64,000 nucleotides of DNA, taken from positions 3,274,001 through 3,338,000 of the forward strand of contig NZ_JBBOSU010000001.1 of NCBI RefSeq assembly GCF_038005225.1. Reading direction: 5' to 3'. Under the pieces are notes generated by a model. That model was not told the DNA's origin and did no database searches. It saw only the letters and a list, made by a program, of their open reading frames with translations. Shown here piece after piece: positions 8,605 through 18,499 of the stretch. The stretch is from Solibacillus sp. FSL K6-1523 (GTDB lineage: Bacteria; Bacillota; Bacilli; Bacillales_A; Planococcaceae). Each line of letters starts with the position of its first letter. Within the stretch, counting starts at the first letter, position 1. Position numbers and translations under genes: made by a program.

Positions 8605-9537
8605 TTATTTTCCTTCTTTCCACATACGCACTTTTTCAAAGAACATGGCAAGTGCCTGTTTATTCGACATATTCGGCACCTTTGCAAGTAATACTTCGCG
8701 TGGTGCTTTTAGTGAAGAACTTTGTTTTTGTAAAATTAAAATGCTTTTCTCATGAGCACGTGAAGAGAATAGGTTTTCAGGCAATTGAATAACAGCCTGG
8801 ATCCAAGCATGCCCTTTAATAAATTTGTGCAATTGCTTCGCTTGCTCCGACTCAAATAAGTTTGTAGGAATTAAGAAGAACGCATAGCCGCCCTCTTTTG
8901 TATGGTTCAACGATTGCTCAATGAACAAATGATGCGCATAGCTCATACCTTCCGTTGCGCATAGCTCATAATCTAACGCAACCTCTTCATTCGGATAATA
9001 CCCTACAGGTAAATCGCAAATAACCGCATCGGCTGGATCTACTAATAATTTTTCTAATGAATCTTGGCGGAATAATGTGACAGGTTGCTCAACTAAATCT
9101 CCTGTTGCCGCTGCTAAACGAATAAGTAACTCATCAACCTCTACACCTGTTGCTTGAATTTTACCTTCCATTGCATTCATTACTGTATACAATAAATTAC
9201 CTGTTCCTAATGCCGGATCTAAAACGGTTATCGGACCATTTTTTAATTCTTCTTCAAAGCACTGTTCAACAAAATGACTTACGAGTAACCCAAGTGTATC
9301 AGGTGTCATTTGATGATTAGGCTGTGCACTTTTACGCATTCCTTTTAAAATGGCAATTTGAATTGCTTTTCGCATATCTTCGTTCGTCGCACCTTCGACT
9401 TGCCAATCAAATTTGCCATCTAATGTATCCTCTAATGTTTGTAAAAGGGCATCTAAATACTCTATATCTTGCTCTTTCACAATTTCATCTGCATGCCCAT
9501 TTAAAAATCCAAAAATTTGTTCAAATTTATCCATCAT
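8605..9537 (-). CDS. ytxK: YtxK, class I SAM-dependent methyltransferase
   Basis: A 310-residue protein with an N-terminal helical part (about 1-95) and an N6-adenine-type Rossmann methyltransferase domain. Motif I is DPALGTGNLLY (about 106-116). The position of the catalytic DPPY/NPPY motif reads DLPVGYYPN (about 173), as in the YtxK family. It resembles the methylase subunit of type I restriction systems but has no specificity or nuclease partner. Target unknown. It lies beside tpx as in B. subtilis. The ATG at 9537 and the next at 9534 are both possible after GAAGGAG. Confidence 0.9.
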   Translation of the reverse strand: MMDKFEQIFGFLNGHADEIVKEQDIEYLDALLQTLEDTLDGKFDWQVEGATNEDMRKAIQIAILKGMRKSAQPNHQMTPDTLGLLVSHFVEQCFEEELKNGPITVLDPALGTGNLLYTVMNAMEGKIQATGVEVDELLIRLAAATGDLVEQPVTLFRQDSLEKLLVDPADAVICDLPVGYYPNEEVALDYELCATEGMSYAHHLFIEQSLNHTKEGGYAFFLIPTNLFESEQAKQLHKFIKGHAWIQAVIQLPENLFSSRAHEKSILILQKQSSSLKAPREVLLAKVPNMSNKQALAMFFEKVRMWKEGK

Positions 9538-9612
9538 TCTTGCTCCTTCTAAAAAACGTCTTCACTAGTACTACTATACTCGAACTTCACATATTTTCCT
9601 TCTAAAATGAAC

Positions 9613-9639
9613 AACCCACTCAAAAAAGCCTGAGTGGGT
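9613..9639. terminator. Terminator after tpx
   Basis: Hairpin ACCCACTCA/TGAGTGGGT between tpx and ytxK on the minus strand. Confidence 0.65.
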
Positions 9640-9675
9640 GTCCGTTTTCATATTTCATTTACGACTAAATAAATA

Positions 9676-10182
9676 TTATTTTGAAAGGGCATTTACGGCT
9701 TCGATTGCCGCTTCATAGTTTGGATGATCTGTTGCTTCAGGTACGTATTCTACATACGCAACTTTGCCCGCTGCATCTACTACAAAAACAGCACGTGTTA
9801 GTAGGCGTAATTCTTTAATATGTACGCCATATGCTTCACCAAACGATGCATCACGGTGATCGGATACTGTTACAACTTGATCAATTCCCGCTGCACCGCA
9901 CCAACGCTTTTGAGCAAATGGTAAATCCATCGACACTGTATAAATAATGACATTGTCACCTAATTCAGCAGCTGCTTCATTAAATTTACGTGTTTGCTGA
10001 TCACAAACGCCCGTATCTAAAGAAGGAACAACTGAGAATAAACGAATTTTACCTTCAGAATCATTTAATGTTACGGCTGATAAATCATTTGCTAATACGT
10101 TAAAATTAGGCGCCATATCTCCTACTTTTACTTCATTACCAATTAATGTTATTGGACCATTTTTAAATGTTACTTGTACCAT
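9676..10182 (-). CDS. tpx: Thiol peroxidase, atypical 2-Cys peroxiredoxin
   Basis: Reduces hydrogen peroxide and alkyl hydroperoxides using thioredoxin. The 168 residues include peroxidatic C60 ([11 protein letters not shown]) and resolving C95 (KRWCGAAGI), the Tpx arrangement. FDS-like strand order and the PxxxT/C pattern (P53, C60) are intact. AAGGAGGCGG precedes the ATG. ytxK follows on the same strand, but a hairpin lies between them. Confidence 0.97.
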   Translation of the reverse strand: MVQVTFKNGPITLIGNEVKVGDMAPNFNVLANDLSAVTLNDSEGKIRLFSVVPSLDTGVCDQQTRKFNEAAAELGDNVIIYTVSMDLPFAQKRWCGAAGIDQVVTVSDHRDASFGEAYGVHIKELRLLTRAVFVVDAAGKVAYVEYVPEATDHPNYEAAIEAVNALSK

Positions 10183-10278
10183 AAATAACCGCCTCCTTGT
10201 TATTCCCTTATATTACTAGATATAAATTACAGAATGCAACTAACTAGCCTTAACTAATGGAACATCTTTCCCAAAAAG

Positions 10279-10306
10279 AAAAGCCGCCTAAAACTAGGCG
10301 ACTTTT
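10279..10306. terminator. Terminator after yteJ
   Basis: Hairpin GCCGCCTA/TAGGCGAC-like stem with A- and T-runs, downstream of the sppA-yteJ pair. Confidence 0.6.
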
Positions 10307-10353
10307 CAAAATAGAAAGGTGTCGATACTTAAAGATACCCATTCCAATTTTTT

Positions 10354-10845
10354 TTAAACTTTTTCAATAAACATTTTTTCATGTACAACGACTGTATCGG
10401 CAAAGTAATCCGCTACACTTTTATTTTTTGGTGAAAAAGCTACAATTAAATAGGGCACATGGAAAAACGTACTATTAATGAATCTTCCTACACCTTCTCG
10501 AAACACAATAGTGGACCAGTCTAACGGCTCACCATTGTCCTTTTCTACACGTAGACCAAATACCATTTTACCTAATGTTTGCTTAAAATACTTTGTTAAC
10601 AAAATGAAATACGCATAATAAATTACTGCAGATAACATAGTAAACGGCGCGTACCAGTTAACGGCAATTAAATCCCAGTCCATCAACGCAAACAGTGGAC
10701 GTATTGTCACACCTACAATCGCGGCAATGATTACTGAATCTAATATAAATGCCCAAAATCGCATCCAAAATCCAGCTGTTTTATGTTGAATTTGGGGGTA
10801 CAGAGTAGTCGGCTTCGTCTCAAATGTTTCGATTACCTCAGTCAT
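10354..10845 (-). CDS. yteJ: YteJ, RDD family membrane protein
   Basis: A 163-residue RDD-domain membrane protein with an arginine and aspartate in the first membrane segment (GFWMRFWAFILDSVII), a second segment near 60-85, and a hairpin segment near 125-140. The family role is unclear. I chose the ATG at 10845 because GGGAGGG lies 6 nt upstream. The ATG at 10872 overlaps sppA and has no ribosome binding site. It starts 13 nt after sppA, an sppA-yteJ operon as in B. subtilis, where YteJ has been linked to SppA control of lantibiotic resistance. Confidence 0.88.
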   Translation of the reverse strand: MTEVIETFETKPTTLYPQIQHKTAGFWMRFWAFILDSVIIAAIVGVTIRPLFALMDWDLIAVNWYAPFTMLSAVIYYAYFILLTKYFKQTLGKMVFGLRVEKDNGEPLDWSTIVFREGVGRFINSTFFHVPYLIVAFSPKNKSVADYFADTVVVHEKMFIEKV

Positions 10846-10858
10846 GTCGTTCCCTCCC

Positions 10859-11869
10859 TTAATATTCACCATATAAATACATCATTCGTGGCGAGTTTGT
10901 TGAAGATATGATTTTAGAAAGATATTGAGACTCAGCAGATGGACTTAGCATCGAACCAATTTTCACACCAAATAATGATGCCCAGCTATCTGAACTAGTA
11001 GCATATTCAAATAGTTCTGCATCCTCTAATCCAAAATCTACACGCATCGCAGCAATTACATCTTTTTCATTGCCAATTTCATCGACCAACCCTGCATTTA
11101 ATGCTTGCGTACCACCTAAAACTCGACCATCCGCAACCTTCTTCACTTGTGCTTCGGACATGCCGCGACCTGCTTCGATAATATCTACAAATTGTTCATA
11201 TGACTCATCAATCATTTCTTGAAGCATCGCCAATTCTTCTGGTGTTGATGGACGTACTCCACCAAACATGTCCTTATGTGCTCCTGATTTGATCGTTTCA
11301 AATTCAATGCCTACTTTTTCTGCTAATTTCCCATAGTTAATCGACTGCATAATGACACCAATCGAACCTGTAATTGTTTCACGCTGTGCAAAGATTTTAT
11401 CTGCCGGTGCAGCAATATAATACCCACCAGATGCAGCCATTGTCCCCATTGAAACGTAAATCGGAATTTGGCGCTCTTCTTTTATTTGTACAAGCTTTTC
11501 GTAAATTTCAGCAGATTCAATAACACCGCCACCAGGTGAGTTAACCGTTAGAACAACGCCTTTAATCGATTCGTCATGCAATACGGATTCCAATTGATTC
11601 ATAAATAATTTGTGATTGTAGTCAACTGTCTCCCAAACGCTCGGCTCTCCAACATCTTGGATCACCCCGTTTACTGTTAAATTGACAATTCGTTTATCAA
11701 AATCGCCACCTTCAACCACTTGTTCTAATGAAAGTGTTTCAGTGCTCATTAAATTATCGAAGCTACTGAAGAAATCTGTTTTAAAAATAGTAATAATTGT
11801 GTTAATCCCAAGTGAGAAAAACATGAGCACTGCCGCTATCCCTAGTGCTACCCATCGTTTCGTATTCAT
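10859..11869 (-). CDS. sppA: Signal peptide peptidase SppA
   Basis: Membrane-anchored serine protease that degrades leftover signal peptides. The 336 residues match the short Bacillus form. One N-terminal membrane segment (about 6-28) is followed by an extracytoplasmic crotonase-fold protease domain. The nucleophile serine lies in MAASGGYYIAA (about 146-156) and the general-base lysine in SGAHKDMFG (about 195-203), the Ser/Lys dyad. AGGAGG lies 7 nt before the ATG. In B. subtilis an NAD kinase gene (ytdI) lies beside it. It is absent here. Confidence 0.95.
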   Translation of the reverse strand: MNTKRWVALGIAAVLMFFSLGINTIITIFKTDFFSSFDNLMSTETLSLEQVVEGGDFDKRIVNLTVNGVIQDVGEPSVWETVDYNHKLFMNQLESVLHDESIKGVVLTVNSPGGGVIESAEIYEKLVQIKEERQIPIYVSMGTMAASGGYYIAAPADKIFAQRETITGSIGVIMQSINYGKLAEKVGIEFETIKSGAHKDMFGGVRPSTPEELAMLQEMIDESYEQFVDIIEAGRGMSEAQVKKVADGRVLGGTQALNAGLVDEIGNEKDVIAAMRVDFGLEDAELFEYATSSDSWASLFGVKIGSMLSPSAESQYLSKIISSTNSPRMMYLYGEY

Positions 11870-11951
11870 TTTATTACCTCCTCCTATACTTCCATACGAA
11901 AGTATTTTACATTAAGTTTCATTTTTTTCAAGTATTGATAGATCCAATAGA

Positions 11952-11981
11952 AAAAAGATGGCCATCATTCGACCATCTTTT
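11952..11981. terminator. Terminator after mbcS
   Basis: Hairpin AAAAGATGG/CCATCTTTT downstream of mbcS on the minus strand. Confidence 0.65.
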
Positions 11982-12012
11982 CATTCCCCAGGAAATAATT
12001 CCGAAAATCCGA

Positions 12013-13584
12013 TTATTTTTGCTCTACTAATCGTAATTCGACACGACGAATTTTACCTGAAATAGTTTTCGGTAGTTCATCAATAAATTCAATAATTCTT
12101 GGATATTTATAAGGTGCAGTTAACTCTTTCACATGGTTTTGTAACTCTGCAACAAGTGTCGGTGAATCTTTTAATGCAGAATTTTTTAAAACGACATACG
12201 CTTTTACAACATTGCCTCGAATTTCATCAGGGCTTGCTACAACAGCACATTCACTCACAGCTGGGTGCTTTACTAATGCATCTTCTACTTCAAATGGTCC
12301 AATTGTGTAACCTGAAGAAATGATGATATCGTCGTTGCGACCTTCAAACCAAAAGTACCCGTCCTCATCTTTTTTCGCTTGATCTCCCGTCACATACCAA
12401 TCACCTCGGTACTGCATCGATGTTCGCTCTGCATCATTGAAATAACCTTTAAATAATGCTGGAGTTGATTTATGGACTGCAATATCACCGACTTCTCCTG
12501 CTGGCAATGGTTGTCCAAATTCATCGATTACGTCCACTTGGTTACCTGGTGTCGGTTTCCCCATCGATCCAGGTCGTAATTCCATATCAATTAATGTACC
12601 AACAAGCAATGTATTTTCTGTTTGACCATAGCCATCTCGCACTACGATATTATATTCACGTTCAAACGTTTCAATTACTTCTCGATTTAATGGCTCGCCT
12701 GCTGAAACCGCACTACGTAAAGTTGATAGTTGGAACGTAGATAAGTTATCTAACTTTGCAATCATTCGGTACTCTGTCGGTGTGCAGCATAATACATTCA
12801 CTTTTTGCTGCTCAATCATTTTTAAATAGTTCTCGGCATCAAACTTCCCTTTATAAACAAAAGCCGTTGCACCACTACCTAATACCGCCAAAAATGGACT
12901 CCAAATCCACTTTTGCCAACCTGGTGCTGCTGTTGCCCAAACAACGTCTCCATTTTGCACACCTAACCATTTTGGCGCTGCCGTTCTTAAATGTGCAAAG
13001 CCCCAACCATGCGTATGCATAACCCCTTTTGGATTCCCCGTTGTGCCAGATGTATAGGCTAAAAAGGCTAAATCAGATGACTCAGTTGCTTGCGCTTGGA
13101 ATTCATTTGATTGCTGTTTAGCTTCTTCCATTAAAGATATCCAAGATTCTTTTTCATTACCAACAATGAAGAGCTGAAGTCCGCCTAAATTTTCTGCTTG
13201 TTCAAACTCATCCACATATTGCTCCATTGCAATAATTGCCTTTGCATTTGAATGTGCAATACGATAATCAATATCCTTACTACGTAATAGCTCCGAGCTT
13301 GGAATAATGACAAGTCCTGCTTTAAGCGCGGCAATATATGTTACGTATGCTTCTAAACAACGCGGAAGCATAATTAAAATGACGTCCCCTTTTTTTAGCC
13401 CTCTAGATTGAAACGTATTTGCAACTTGATTAGCCATTTGCAAAAGCGTGTTATATGTAAAGCTGTCCTGACTCCCATCTTCCTCTTGAATAATTAATGC
13501 AATTTTTTGTTCGAGATTTTCATGCTTTTCAAATTCATTAATAATATTATAATTCTTTGGTGCAATTAGTTCGTTATGAATCAT
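12013..13584 (-). CDS. mbcS: AMP-forming acyl-CoA synthetase, MbcS type
   Basis: Activates a short or branched carboxylic acid (in B. subtilis MbcS, methylbutanoate and related acids, feeding branched-chain fatty acids) to its CoA thioester. The 523 residues carry the ANL signature YTSGTTGNPKGV (about 177-188), the adenine motif DGYGQTE, TGD in WYVTGDQA, and the C-terminal catalytic lysine in PKTISGKIRR. The ATG at 13584 has AAAGGGGG 8 nt upstream. The ATG at 13623 has none. The location between sppA and sspA matches B. subtilis ytcI. Confidence 0.9.
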   Translation of the reverse strand: MIHNELIAPKNYNIINEFEKHENLEQKIALIIQEEDGSQDSFTYNTLLQMANQVANTFQSRGLKKGDVILIMLPRCLEAYVTYIAALKAGLVIIPSSELLRSKDIDYRIAHSNAKAIIAMEQYVDEFEQAENLGGLQLFIVGNEKESWISLMEEAKQQSNEFQAQATESSDLAFLAYTSGTTGNPKGVMHTHGWGFAHLRTAAPKWLGVQNGDVVWATAAPGWQKWIWSPFLAVLGSGATAFVYKGKFDAENYLKMIEQQKVNVLCCTPTEYRMIAKLDNLSTFQLSTLRSAVSAGEPLNREVIETFEREYNIVVRDGYGQTENTLLVGTLIDMELRPGSMGKPTPGNQVDVIDEFGQPLPAGEVGDIAVHKSTPALFKGYFNDAERTSMQYRGDWYVTGDQAKKDEDGYFWFEGRNDDIIISSGYTIGPFEVEDALVKHPAVSECAVVASPDEIRGNVVKAYVVLKNSALKDSPTLVAELQNHVKELTAPYKYPRIIEFIDELPKTISGKIRRVELRLVEQK

Positions 13585-13715
13585 TTCCGAATCCCCCTTT
13601 GATTGTAAAATGATATTTACCATTTCATTATACTAATGTTTTTGCTTATTTCCAAAAACTTTCTATAGGGTAACCATTTTTTTATCGAATAATTCATCCC
13701 AATTTGAATCAAAAT

Positions 13716-13759
13716 AAAAAAAGAACTGCAACTCGTTAAAGTTGCAGCACTCTTTTTTT
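13716..13759. terminator. Terminator after sspA
   Basis: Hairpin CTGCAACT/AGTTGCAG with A- and T-runs just after the sspA stop codon. Confidence 0.85.
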
Positions 13760-13768
13760 AATTTTTAA

Positions 13769-13981
13769 TTATTTGTTTGATGAACCGCGTAATTGCTGTT
13801 CTGCCATTTGTACTAGGCGTTTTGTGATTTCTCCACCTACTGAACCGTTAGCACGTGATGAAGCTTCTGCACCTAATTGTACGCCAAACTCTTGAGCAAT
13901 TTCGTATTTCATTTGGTCAAGTGCTTGTTTTGCACCAGGTACGTTTAATTTGTTTGATGAACCGTTGTTGTTGTTTGTCAT
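13769..13981 (-). CDS. sspA: Alpha/beta-type small acid-soluble spore protein
   Basis: A 70-residue SASP that coats DNA in dormant spores and is cleaved by the GPR protease on germination. Family signatures are [33 protein letters not shown] (shown here as separate parts: EIAQEFGV is the GPR recognition site, near 27-34) and [11 protein letters not shown] near the end. AAGGAGGTGAG lies 5-8 nt before the ATG at 13981. The longer frame to 14032 is not supported. It shows that the organism forms spores. A sigma-G promoter is expected but I did not identify one. Confidence 0.96.
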   Translation of the reverse strand: MTNNNNGSSNKLNVPGAKQALDQMKYEIAQEFGVQLGAEASSRANGSVGGEITKRLVQMAEQQLRGSSNK

Positions 13982-14094
13982 GTCTCTCTCACCTCCTTGT
14001 GACATTAGAATGTGCCAGATGAGAAAAAACATACACTATAAACAATAGGTAATATGTTCTTGTATTAGGTAATTACTATCAATTCCGTGAAATT

Positions 14095-15306
14095 CTATAA
14101 TAAATCAGTAAATTTATCTTCTTTTACTTCCTTTTGTGGGAATATATAGGTCTCTCGATTTTTAACTGCACGTTCAATAAGCTCGTCAAATTGCGTAAAG
14201 CTTTCAAAGTGCTGCACTTTATCCAGTCTTGGCTTTGTTTTTGGACTTGCTGGTGTAAATACAGTACAGCAGTCTTCAAATGGCTGAATCGATGTCTCAT
14301 ATGTGCCAATTTCCATTGCGATTTTAATGATATCTAATTTATCTGCCGAAATTAATGGACGTAAAATCGGTGTGCTCGTTACATCATTAATAGCCGTTAA
14401 GCTTTCAAGTGTTTGTGAAGCAACTTGTCCTAAGCTTTCTCCAGTAACAATACCAAGCGCGCCAACTTCTTCACGCACTTTATCTGCCACTTTCATCATC
14501 ATACGTCGCGTAGAAGTCATAGACATATTATCAGGTACATTATCTTTGACCGCTACTTGTAGTTCGGTAAATGGAATAACATGAAGACGCACATTTGCAC
14601 CGAATTTTGTTAATCCATTCGCTAATTCTTTTACTTTTTGTAGCGCATTATCACTTGTATATGGTGGACTAAAGAAATGAATTGCATCAATTCGAACGCC
14701 ACGTTTCATCATTAAATATCCAGCAACTGGGCTATCAATACCACCCGATAGCATTAATAATGATTTACCATTTGAACCAACTGGCATACCACCAGCACCT
14801 TGAATTACTTGGGCCATCATATAAATCGCATCTTCACGCACTTCTACACGCAATGTAACATCTGGTTTTTTTACTTGCACTGTAAAATTCGAAAACTGTG
14901 GTAAAATCGTTGCACCCATTTCACGTTGTAATTCATGTGTATTTAATGGGAATGTTTTATCCGTACGATGCACTTCTACTTTAAATGTAATATCGCCTGC
15001 ATCACGGTAATCTTCTAAAATGTCTAACGCAAGTGCCTTCATTTCATCTAAATCTTTTCCACATGAAGCAACCGGGCTAAATGATTGAATGCCAAATACA
15101 TGCGGCAATCTGTCCATTAATACATTTAATTTCTCATCATTTTCAATTTCGATAAACATGCGATCACGTTCCGCACGAATTTTTAATGGCATAATATCAT
15201 TAAATGAATAACGGACATTATCACGTAATCGATTAATAAAATCCTTTTTATTGCGACCTTTTGTAGATAATTCGCCATAGCGAACTAAAATTTCTTTAAA
15301 TTTCAT
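14095..15306 (-). CDS. thiI: tRNA 4-thiouridine synthase / thiamine thiazole sulfurtransferase ThiI
   Basis: Adenylates U8 of tRNA for 4-thiouridine formation. Bacillus ThiI lacks the rhodanese domain and this 403-residue protein also ends without one. An N-terminal ferredoxin-like and THUMP region spans about 1-170. The PP-loop is MLSGGIDSPVAG (about 182-193). GGAGATAATG precedes the start. It overlaps the nifZ stop codon by 4 nt, the known pairing with a dedicated cysteine desulfurase as sulfur donor. Confidence 0.96.
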   Translation of the reverse strand: MKFKEILVRYGELSTKGRNKKDFINRLRDNVRYSFNDIMPLKIRAERDRMFIEIENDEKLNVLMDRLPHVFGIQSFSPVASCGKDLDEMKALALDILEDYRDAGDITFKVEVHRTDKTFPLNTHELQREMGATILPQFSNFTVQVKKPDVTLRVEVREDAIYMMAQVIQGAGGMPVGSNGKSLLMLSGGIDSPVAGYLMMKRGVRIDAIHFFSPPYTSDNALQKVKELANGLTKFGANVRLHVIPFTELQVAVKDNVPDNMSMTSTRRMMMKVADKVREEVGALGIVTGESLGQVASQTLESLTAINDVTSTPILRPLISADKLDIIKIAMEIGTYETSIQPFEDCCTVFTPASPKTKPRLDKVQHFESFTQFDELIERAVKNRETYIFPQKEVKEDKFTDLL

Positions 15307-16451
15307 CGTTCATTATCTCCTTTTAACTCTTTCATTACCGCTGTAAACGCTTCTTTAAATTCTTCTATTTCTTCATTTGTTGTAAAAGCACCAAAACTTA
15401 ATCTTAAAACACCATTTTTAAACTGCCCATCAACGTTTAATGCTTCCACAACATGACTTGTTTTCGTTTGTTTCGATGAACAGGCACTTGAAGTCGATAT
15501 AATAATATTTCGTTTTTGCATGGCATTAATTAAAATTTCACCTTTTAAACCGCGCACACTAAAAGATAAAATATGTGCTGCCCCATTTTTTGGTGAAAGA
15601 ACAAATATTTCCGAACCGAATTGGGCAAAATACTCGTGTAAGTTAGTAGACCACTTTTTATACTTTTCAAGCTGCACGGGCAATGCCTCTATTGCTAAAC
15701 GAGCCGCCTTGGCAAATGCTACAGCCTGTGGAACAGCTACTGTACCACTTCTTAATCCAAATTCCTGACCACCTCCGACAAGAAATGGCTCAATCATTGG
15801 CTTTTTGCGGAAAGCAAGTACGCCTGAACCTTTTAATGCATGAATTTTATGACCAGAAAGGGATAAAATATCAGGTCCTGCCTCATCTTTAAATGTAATC
15901 GGAAGCTTACCGAAACTTTGAATCGCATCTACATGAAACATTGCTCGACTATTTTCATGGATAATTGTAGCCGCTTCTTCAATCGGCTGAATCGCACCCA
16001 TTTCATTATTTACATGCATAATACTAACTAAAATCGTCTCTTTGCGTAATTTCTTTTGTAGCTCATCTAATGAAATAACACCGTTTTTGTCCGGTTTTAA
16101 GTAATCAATTTCATATCCTTCCGACTGTAAACGTTTAGCAGCTTCTAAAATGGATGGATGCTCAATTTCAGTCGTAATAATATGCTTCCCTCTAAAATTA
16201 CCCTTTTTAGCTACACCATAAAATGCAAAATTATTGGACTCTGTACCACCTGCAGTAAAGAGCACATGATTTGCCTCAGTATTTAATAATTGAGCAATTT
16301 GTTCTCGCGCTTTTGCGAGTAACGTATTTGCTTCAACTCCTGCACGATGAATAGATGCCGGATTTGCATAATACAATTCATTGACCTGCATAAATGTCGC
16401 AAGAACTTCTTTATGTGGTTTTGTTGTGGCACTGTTATCTAAATAAATCAT
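15303..16451 (-). CDS. nifZ: Cysteine desulfurase NifZ (IscS-like), partner of ThiI
   Basis: PLP enzyme of 382 residues that takes sulfur from cysteine for ThiI. Motifs: TAGGTESNN (about 67-75), HVDAIQSFGK, the PLP lysine in SGHKIHALKGSG (about 203) and the active-site cysteine in the loop STSSACSSK (about 325). AGAAGG precedes the ATG at a suitable distance. The ATG of thiI overlaps its stop, so the two are translated together. B. subtilis NifZ gene order is the same. Confidence 0.93.
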   Translation of the reverse strand: MIYLDNSATTKPHKEVLATFMQVNELYYANPASIHRAGVEANTLLAKAREQIAQLLNTEANHVLFTAGGTESNNFAFYGVAKKGNFRGKHIITTEIEHPSILEAAKRLQSEGYEIDYLKPDKNGVISLDELQKKLRKETILVSIMHVNNEMGAIQPIEEAATIIHENSRAMFHVDAIQSFGKLPITFKDEAGPDILSLSGHKIHALKGSGVLAFRKKPMIEPFLVGGGQEFGLRSGTVAVPQAVAFAKAARLAIEALPVQLEKYKKWSTNLHEYFAQFGSEIFVLSPKNGAAHILSFSVRGLKGEILINAMQKRNIIISTSSACSSKQTKTSHVVEALNVDGQFKNGVLRLSFGAFTTNEEIEEFKEAFTAVMKELKGDNER

Positions 16452-16563
16452 GAATTCTTACCTTCTTTTTCATTAACATTTTTCCGTTAAAAAGAGGCTA
16501 CTCGCGCAAGTATGTTGCGTGGAATCGTCAATTTTTACGGAGGTTTAACTTCATTTCACTAAG

Positions 16564-16595
16564 AAAGCCACCTGCACAAATTATGCAAGGTGGCC
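16564..16595. terminator. Terminator between ezrA and nifZ
   Basis: Hairpin GCCACCTGC/GCAAGGTGGC-type stem downstream of ezrA on the minus strand. The better T-run is on the + strand. The rest of 16452-16651 shows no gene. Confidence 0.6.
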
Positions 16596-16651
16596 TTCAT
16601 TTTTTGCTTTATAATTATAACGCGTAATGGCTGAACATGTAACCGTTATGC

Positions 16652-18358
16652 TTATGATTTTATAAGTAATTCCTCTTGAACAAGCTCTTCAATTCGTTTA
16701 ATTGCACTTGGATCGACTGTTTCTACAGCTTTTGCCGCGTCCTCTAATGCTTTGACATAGCGGAATTGTGTAAATGCTTCCTCCGCTTCCAATAAACGCT
16801 CATGCACTTGTCCATTGGTAGCACGATAACGATTTCCAAATTGAATAAGTCGTTCAATAATCATCACATTTTCAATCATTTCTTGCGCGCGGTCATTTAC
16901 TTCTTCAATGCATTGCTTCGCGCCCAATAAATTTTGGTTTACTTGCACAATATTTAGCGGTACTTCTTGTAAGCTTTGCATAACAATAAATATTTTCTCT
17001 TCCGCCTCTTCAATACGTGCATCCATCTCACTCGGAATCCCCGGAATGTTTGCACGATTTATCATACGATCCGTATTTTGTAATAAACGCTTTAATCCCT
17101 CTAAATCGGCGCGCGCTTGATTTTCATCGATACGTAAATTTTTCAAGTTATTTGAGAAACTTTCTTGCTCTTCTGCAATTCGCTCAATTTCTTCTGTAAT
17201 TTCTCGAAGCTCTTCTTGCAAGCTGGAATAGGCTGATTGCTCTTCCTGCACTCTAATCGATAATAATTCGTAGCGCTTTTGTAAAACTTCTAAATGCTTT
17301 AAGCCCGCTCTCGGAATTTCAGCTTCCCTATCTTGCAATCGATAACTATGTTGAACATAGGCAGCTTCATCACTGATTTCTTTTGTTAAACGCATCACTT
17401 CTGAAATTGTGCTATACATAGCAGAACAATGACGATCTACATAATTTCTTGCAAGTACTTCTTTTTCCAGCAAGTCATAAAAATTATCAATTTCATCGTT
17501 AATTTCTTGAATACGTGGCGCGACTGTTTGTAAATTTAATTCTGCAATCGCGATTTTCAATGTATCCAATTCTTTTTCAAGATTATCTAAATACTGCGTT
17601 AACTCTAAATGGCGTAAATAATAATTTTGTTCTTCCATCTCGCGCTGTCCGTTACGCAATTCATGAATCGCAGTTGGAATTTTCGCTTGGATATCTGTCA
17701 ATAAAGTAGGAACTTCACTTAATAAACTAAAGATATTTTGCGCTTCATTATTAAGCTGTAAAACGATCTCACGCGCTTGTAAATAGTTTCCATCTTTCGT
17801 TAATACGTCAAATTCTTCAAATTTCGGTGTGAAATCTTCTATTTTTTTCTCTAGTTGTTGTAGCGCTGGCCCAAATGAATGCTGATGCGCTAAAATCGTT
17901 TTTCGTGCAGAACGGTAATATTCCTTCAGTTGTTCCATTTCAATACGATTTTTTTCTTCGCTGCCTATTAATTCATCGAGCTCTGTAATAATTTCTACAC
18001 GTACTTGTTCACATTTTGTAATCTCTTGTTCAATTTCTCGCTCAATAAGTGTCGCTTTTTTAAATTTAAAACGATCGATATACTCTTCAGCATCAAAAAG
18101 CATTTCATCTAGCTTTGTCACTTGAACGTCCACAACGTCTAACCAGCGATTACGCCAATCTTCAAAAAGTTCTTCGGTTTGTCCATTCATATTCAAAGCT
18201 TTTACTTTCGCAAGCTCTTCAAATATCGGATAATGCTGAATTTGCATCTTCTCTTTTTCTAATCGTCCTATTTCTGCATTATGCTTGCGCCTTACTACTA
18301 AACCTGTAATTAATAATGCTAATAGTATGACGACGACAATGATGATATACTTTATCAT
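16652..18358 (-). CDS. ezrA: Septation ring formation regulator EzrA
   Basis: Membrane-anchored regulator of FtsZ ring assembly and of the switch between side-wall and septal synthesis. The 568 residues are close to the 562 of B. subtilis. One N-terminal membrane anchor (about 3-22, IIIVVVILLALLITGLVV) is followed by long helical, heptad-rich spectrin-like repeats rich in E, L, R and Q. AGGGGGC lies about 6 nt before the ATG. Monocistronic and divergent from hisJ, as in B. subtilis. Confidence 0.97.
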   Translation of the reverse strand: MIKYIIIVVVILLALLITGLVVRRKHNAEIGRLEKEKMQIQHYPIFEELAKVKALNMNGQTEELFEDWRNRWLDVVDVQVTKLDEMLFDAEEYIDRFKFKKATLIEREIEQEITKCEQVRVEIITELDELIGSEEKNRIEMEQLKEYYRSARKTILAHQHSFGPALQQLEKKIEDFTPKFEEFDVLTKDGNYLQAREIVLQLNNEAQNIFSLLSEVPTLLTDIQAKIPTAIHELRNGQREMEEQNYYLRHLELTQYLDNLEKELDTLKIAIAELNLQTVAPRIQEINDEIDNFYDLLEKEVLARNYVDRHCSAMYSTISEVMRLTKEISDEAAYVQHSYRLQDREAEIPRAGLKHLEVLQKRYELLSIRVQEEQSAYSSLQEELREITEEIERIAEEQESFSNNLKNLRIDENQARADLEGLKRLLQNTDRMINRANIPGIPSEMDARIEEAEEKIFIVMQSLQEVPLNIVQVNQNLLGAKQCIEEVNDRAQEMIENVMIIERLIQFGNRYRATNGQVHERLLEAEEAFTQFRYVKALEDAAKAVETVDPSAIKRIEELVQEELLIKS

Positions 18359-18499
18359 TGTAAGCCCCCTACTCCAAATTTAAATCAATAAAATGGCTAT
18401 ATACGTAACTCTAATAATACCATGTTTTCATAGTTTTGTTGAACTATTTCACTGTTTTTTCTAACTTCTTAAAACCTAGTACAAAAGGAGGGCATCCGA